Below are positions 5,661 to 7,235 of a stretch of DNA of 7,235 nt, piece by piece (the stretch's first letter is position 1; the number at the start of each line of letters is the position of its first letter). The notes under the pieces were generated by a model. It did no database searches, was not told the origin of the DNA, and worked only from the letters and a program-made list of their open reading frames with translations. This DNA comes from an uncultured Actinomycetes bacterium (GTDB lineage Bacteria > Actinomycetota > Actinomycetes > Nanopelagicales > Nanopelagicaceae): assembly GCA_903832395.1 (NCBI GenBank), contig CAILBF010000179.1, forward strand, positions 1-7,235, in the 5' to 3' direction. The position numbers were made by a program, and so were the translations under genes.

Positions 5661-7235
5661 ATGAAGATTCTTTCCATTGGTGGCGGCGCAGCCGGTCTTT
5701 ACTTCGGAATTTTAATGAAGAAGCTTGACCCAAACCATGAGATCACAATTCTTGAACGTAACCGCCCATATGACACATTCGGCTGGGGCGTCGTTTTCTC
5801 AGATCAGACGTTGAGCAACTTTGTGCGTGCAGATGAACCAACCGCTCGTACAATTCTGCAATCGTTTAACCACTGGGATGACATAGATGTTCGAATTAAT
5901 AACTCCAGCATTATTTCAGGCGGTCATGGCTTCTGCGGAATTGGCCGAAAGCGACTTCTGAATATCCTGCAAGAGCGGGCCGAGGCTTTAGGCGTGAAAT
6001 TAGTCTTTGAAGCCGATATCAAGGACGATCAAGAAGCGGCCCGAGAATATGGGGCTGATTTAGTTATTGCCGCGGATGGTTTGAACAGCGCAATCCGCAC
6101 GCGCTATGAGAGTACTTTCAAGCCCGATATTGATACGCGAAAGTGCCGCTTTGTGTGGCTGGGAACTAAAAAACTATTTAAAGATTTCACATTTATTTTT
6201 GAAAATACTGAATTTGGTTGGTTCCAAGCTCATATTTATCAATTTGATGGAGACACATCAACATTTATCGTTGAAACTCCAGAAGATGTTTGGTTGCGAG
6301 CTGGCATCGATCAAATGTCCCAAGAAGAGTCGATCGCATTTTGTGAGAAGTTATTTGCTAAGCATTTAGATGGCGCCGAACTCATGAGCAATGCAGCACA
6401 TTTACGTGGATCGGCTAACTGGATTAAGTTCCCACGAGTCATCTGTGAAAATTGGGTCAAGTGGAACGCAATCGACGGGCGAGAGGTCCCTGTTGTTTTG
6501 ATGGGCGATGCCGCACATACCGCGCATTTCTCCATTGGTTCCGGAACGAAATTAGCGATGGAAGATGCGATCGAGCTTGCTAACTCATTTGCTAACAGCC
6601 AAACCGGTGATATGCATGAGATTTTGGCCTCTTATCAAGAGACCCGTGCCATTGAGGTACTTAAGATTCAAAACGCTGCCCGTAACGCGATGGAGTGGTT
6701 TGAAGAGACTGGTCGCTATACGAATATGCCTCCAGAGCAGTTCAATTTCTCACTTTTAACGCGTAGTCAGAGAATTTCACACGATAACTTGCGAGTTCGC
6801 GATGCAGATTACATTGATAACTATGACAAATGGTTTGCCGCCAAAGCCTTTGCCGATGCCGGTGTTGCATTGCCAACTAATGTTGAAAACATTCCCCCAA
6901 TGTTTACACCATTTAAAGTCCGTGATGTCGTTTTGAAAAACCGTGTAGTTGTATCTCCTATGGCTCAGTATTCATCCATCGATGGTTTAGCTGCCGACTA
7001 TCACTTAGTTCACTTAGGTGCGCGTGCAATGGGTGGCGCAGCAATGGTCTTTACCGAGATGACCTGTGTTAGTGCCGATGCACGTATTACTCCAGGCTGC
7101 CCAGGTCTCTATAAGCCCGAGCACACAGCCGGATGGAAGCGAATCGTTGATTTCGTTCATACAAATACTGATGCAAAAATTGCTGTTCAGATTGGTCACG
7201 CCGGAGCAAAGGGTGCAACCAAACTTGCTTGGGAG
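5661..7235 (+). CDS. FAD-dependent aromatic-CoA monooxygenase fused to an Old Yellow Enzyme domain, 3' end cut off (anthraniloyl-CoA monooxygenase / salicylyl-CoA 5-hydroxylase type)
   Basis: I read 525 codons from the ATG at 5661 to the right edge without a stop; family members with this fusion are roughly 770-800 residues, so about two thirds is present. The first part is a flavoprotein hydroxylase: GGGAAG (7-12) binds the FAD ADP moiety, IAADG (136-140) is the DG motif and VVLMGDAAHTAHFSIGSG (278-295) is the second FAD motif. From about residue 413 (MFTPFKVRDVVLKNRVVVSP) an Old Yellow Enzyme/NADH:flavin oxidoreductase barrel begins, with MAQYSS (434-439) and VQIGHAGAKG (509-518) as FMN-site segments. 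In anthraniloyl-CoA monooxygenase/reductase the two halves hydroxylate and then reduce the ring of 2-aminobenzoyl-CoA, removing aromaticity. Salicylyl-CoA is the other substrate named for this family, and the sequence does not decide between them. The AGAGGGG ribosome site (5648-5654) supports the start. The active-site HxxH region of the barrel lies beyond the window. Confidence 0.88.
   Translation, partial: MKILSIGGGAAGLYFGILMKKLDPNHEITILERNRPYDTFGWGVVFSDQTLSNFVRADEPTARTILQSFNHWDDIDVRINNSSIISGGHGFCGIGRKRLLNILQERAEALGVKLVFEADIKDDQEAAREYGADLVIAADGLNSAIRTRYESTFKPDIDTRKCRFVWLGTKKLFKDFTFIFENTEFGWFQAHIYQFDGDTSTFIVETPEDVWLRAGIDQMSQEESIAFCEKLFAKHLDGAELMSNAAHLRGSANWIKFPRVICENWVKWNAIDGREVPVVLMGDAAHTAHFSIGSGTKLAMEDAIELANSFANSQTGDMHEILASYQETRAIEVLKIQNAARNAMEWFEETGRYTNMPPEQFNFSLLTRSQRISHDNLRVRDADYIDNYDKWFAAKAFADAGVALPTNVENIPPMFTPFKVRDVVLKNRVVVSPMAQYSSIDGLAADYHLVHLGARAMGGAAMVFTEMTCVSADARITPGCPGLYKPEHTAGWKRIVDFVHTNTDAKIAVQIGHAGAKGATKLAWE

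Noticed and set aside
6106..6369. Out-of-frame 87-codon plus-strand frame within the monooxygenase gene
   Set aside because: The in-frame 525-codon flavoprotein reading through this stretch is continuous and motif-rich, so there is no frameshift or nested gene to invoke.
1..7235. CRISPR array, insertion sequence, tRNA or phage-like island
   Set aside because: No spaced repeats, transposase, integrase, tRNA-like fold or change in gene style was seen anywhere in the window.

Overview
The window looks like part of a chromosome from a small-genome, moderate-GC actinobacterium. The GC content appears to be in the mid-40s by eye and was not counted. The lineage is an inference from the style of the Sec signal peptide, the tight gene packing and the AAGGAG-type ribosome sites. 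A freshwater planktonic actinobacterium (acI / Nanopelagicales type) would fit, but no marker gene is present to prove it. I see no mobile element, tRNA, rRNA or CRISPR array. Every stretch without a gene is shorter than 160 bases.

Left and centre (1-4602, minus strand): a complete LIV-type (HAAT family) ABC importer, apart from the clipped 3' end of livM. Transcription runs right to left. It begins with the substrate-binding protein (3403-4602), followed by an intercistronic hairpin (3328-3360). Then come the ATPase livG (2531-3262), ATPase livF (1815-2531), permease livH (942-1814) and permease livM (1-942, which runs off the left edge). The four downstream genes are packed with zero or one base between them. 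Two junctions are TAATG stop/start overlaps, and livG and livH use TTG and GTG starts. The binding-protein gene has a candidate sigma-70-like promoter, an 11-bp-period direct repeat GTAAC-N6-GTAAC upstream of it, and a leader hairpin.

Right part (4754-7235): a short-chain dehydrogenase/reductase (minus strand, 4754-5530) lies upstream of the importer in the same direction. A 130-bp intergenic region separates it from a divergent plus-strand gene that starts at 5661 and runs off the right edge. That gene encodes an FAD-dependent aromatic hydroxylase domain fused to an Old Yellow Enzyme-type domain. This is the architecture of anthraniloyl-CoA (2-aminobenzoyl-CoA) monooxygenase/reductase and of proteins annotated as salicylyl-CoA 5-hydroxylase/oxidoreductase.

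Working model (inference): the LIV-type importer next to a dearomatising CoA-thioester monooxygenase and an SDR suggests an aromatic-acid uptake and degradation locus. Under this model the importer would carry an aromatic carboxylate such as anthranilate or salicylate rather than leucine, isoleucine or valine. The usual family reading, a branched-chain amino acid importer, remains the default until the binding protein's ligand is known.
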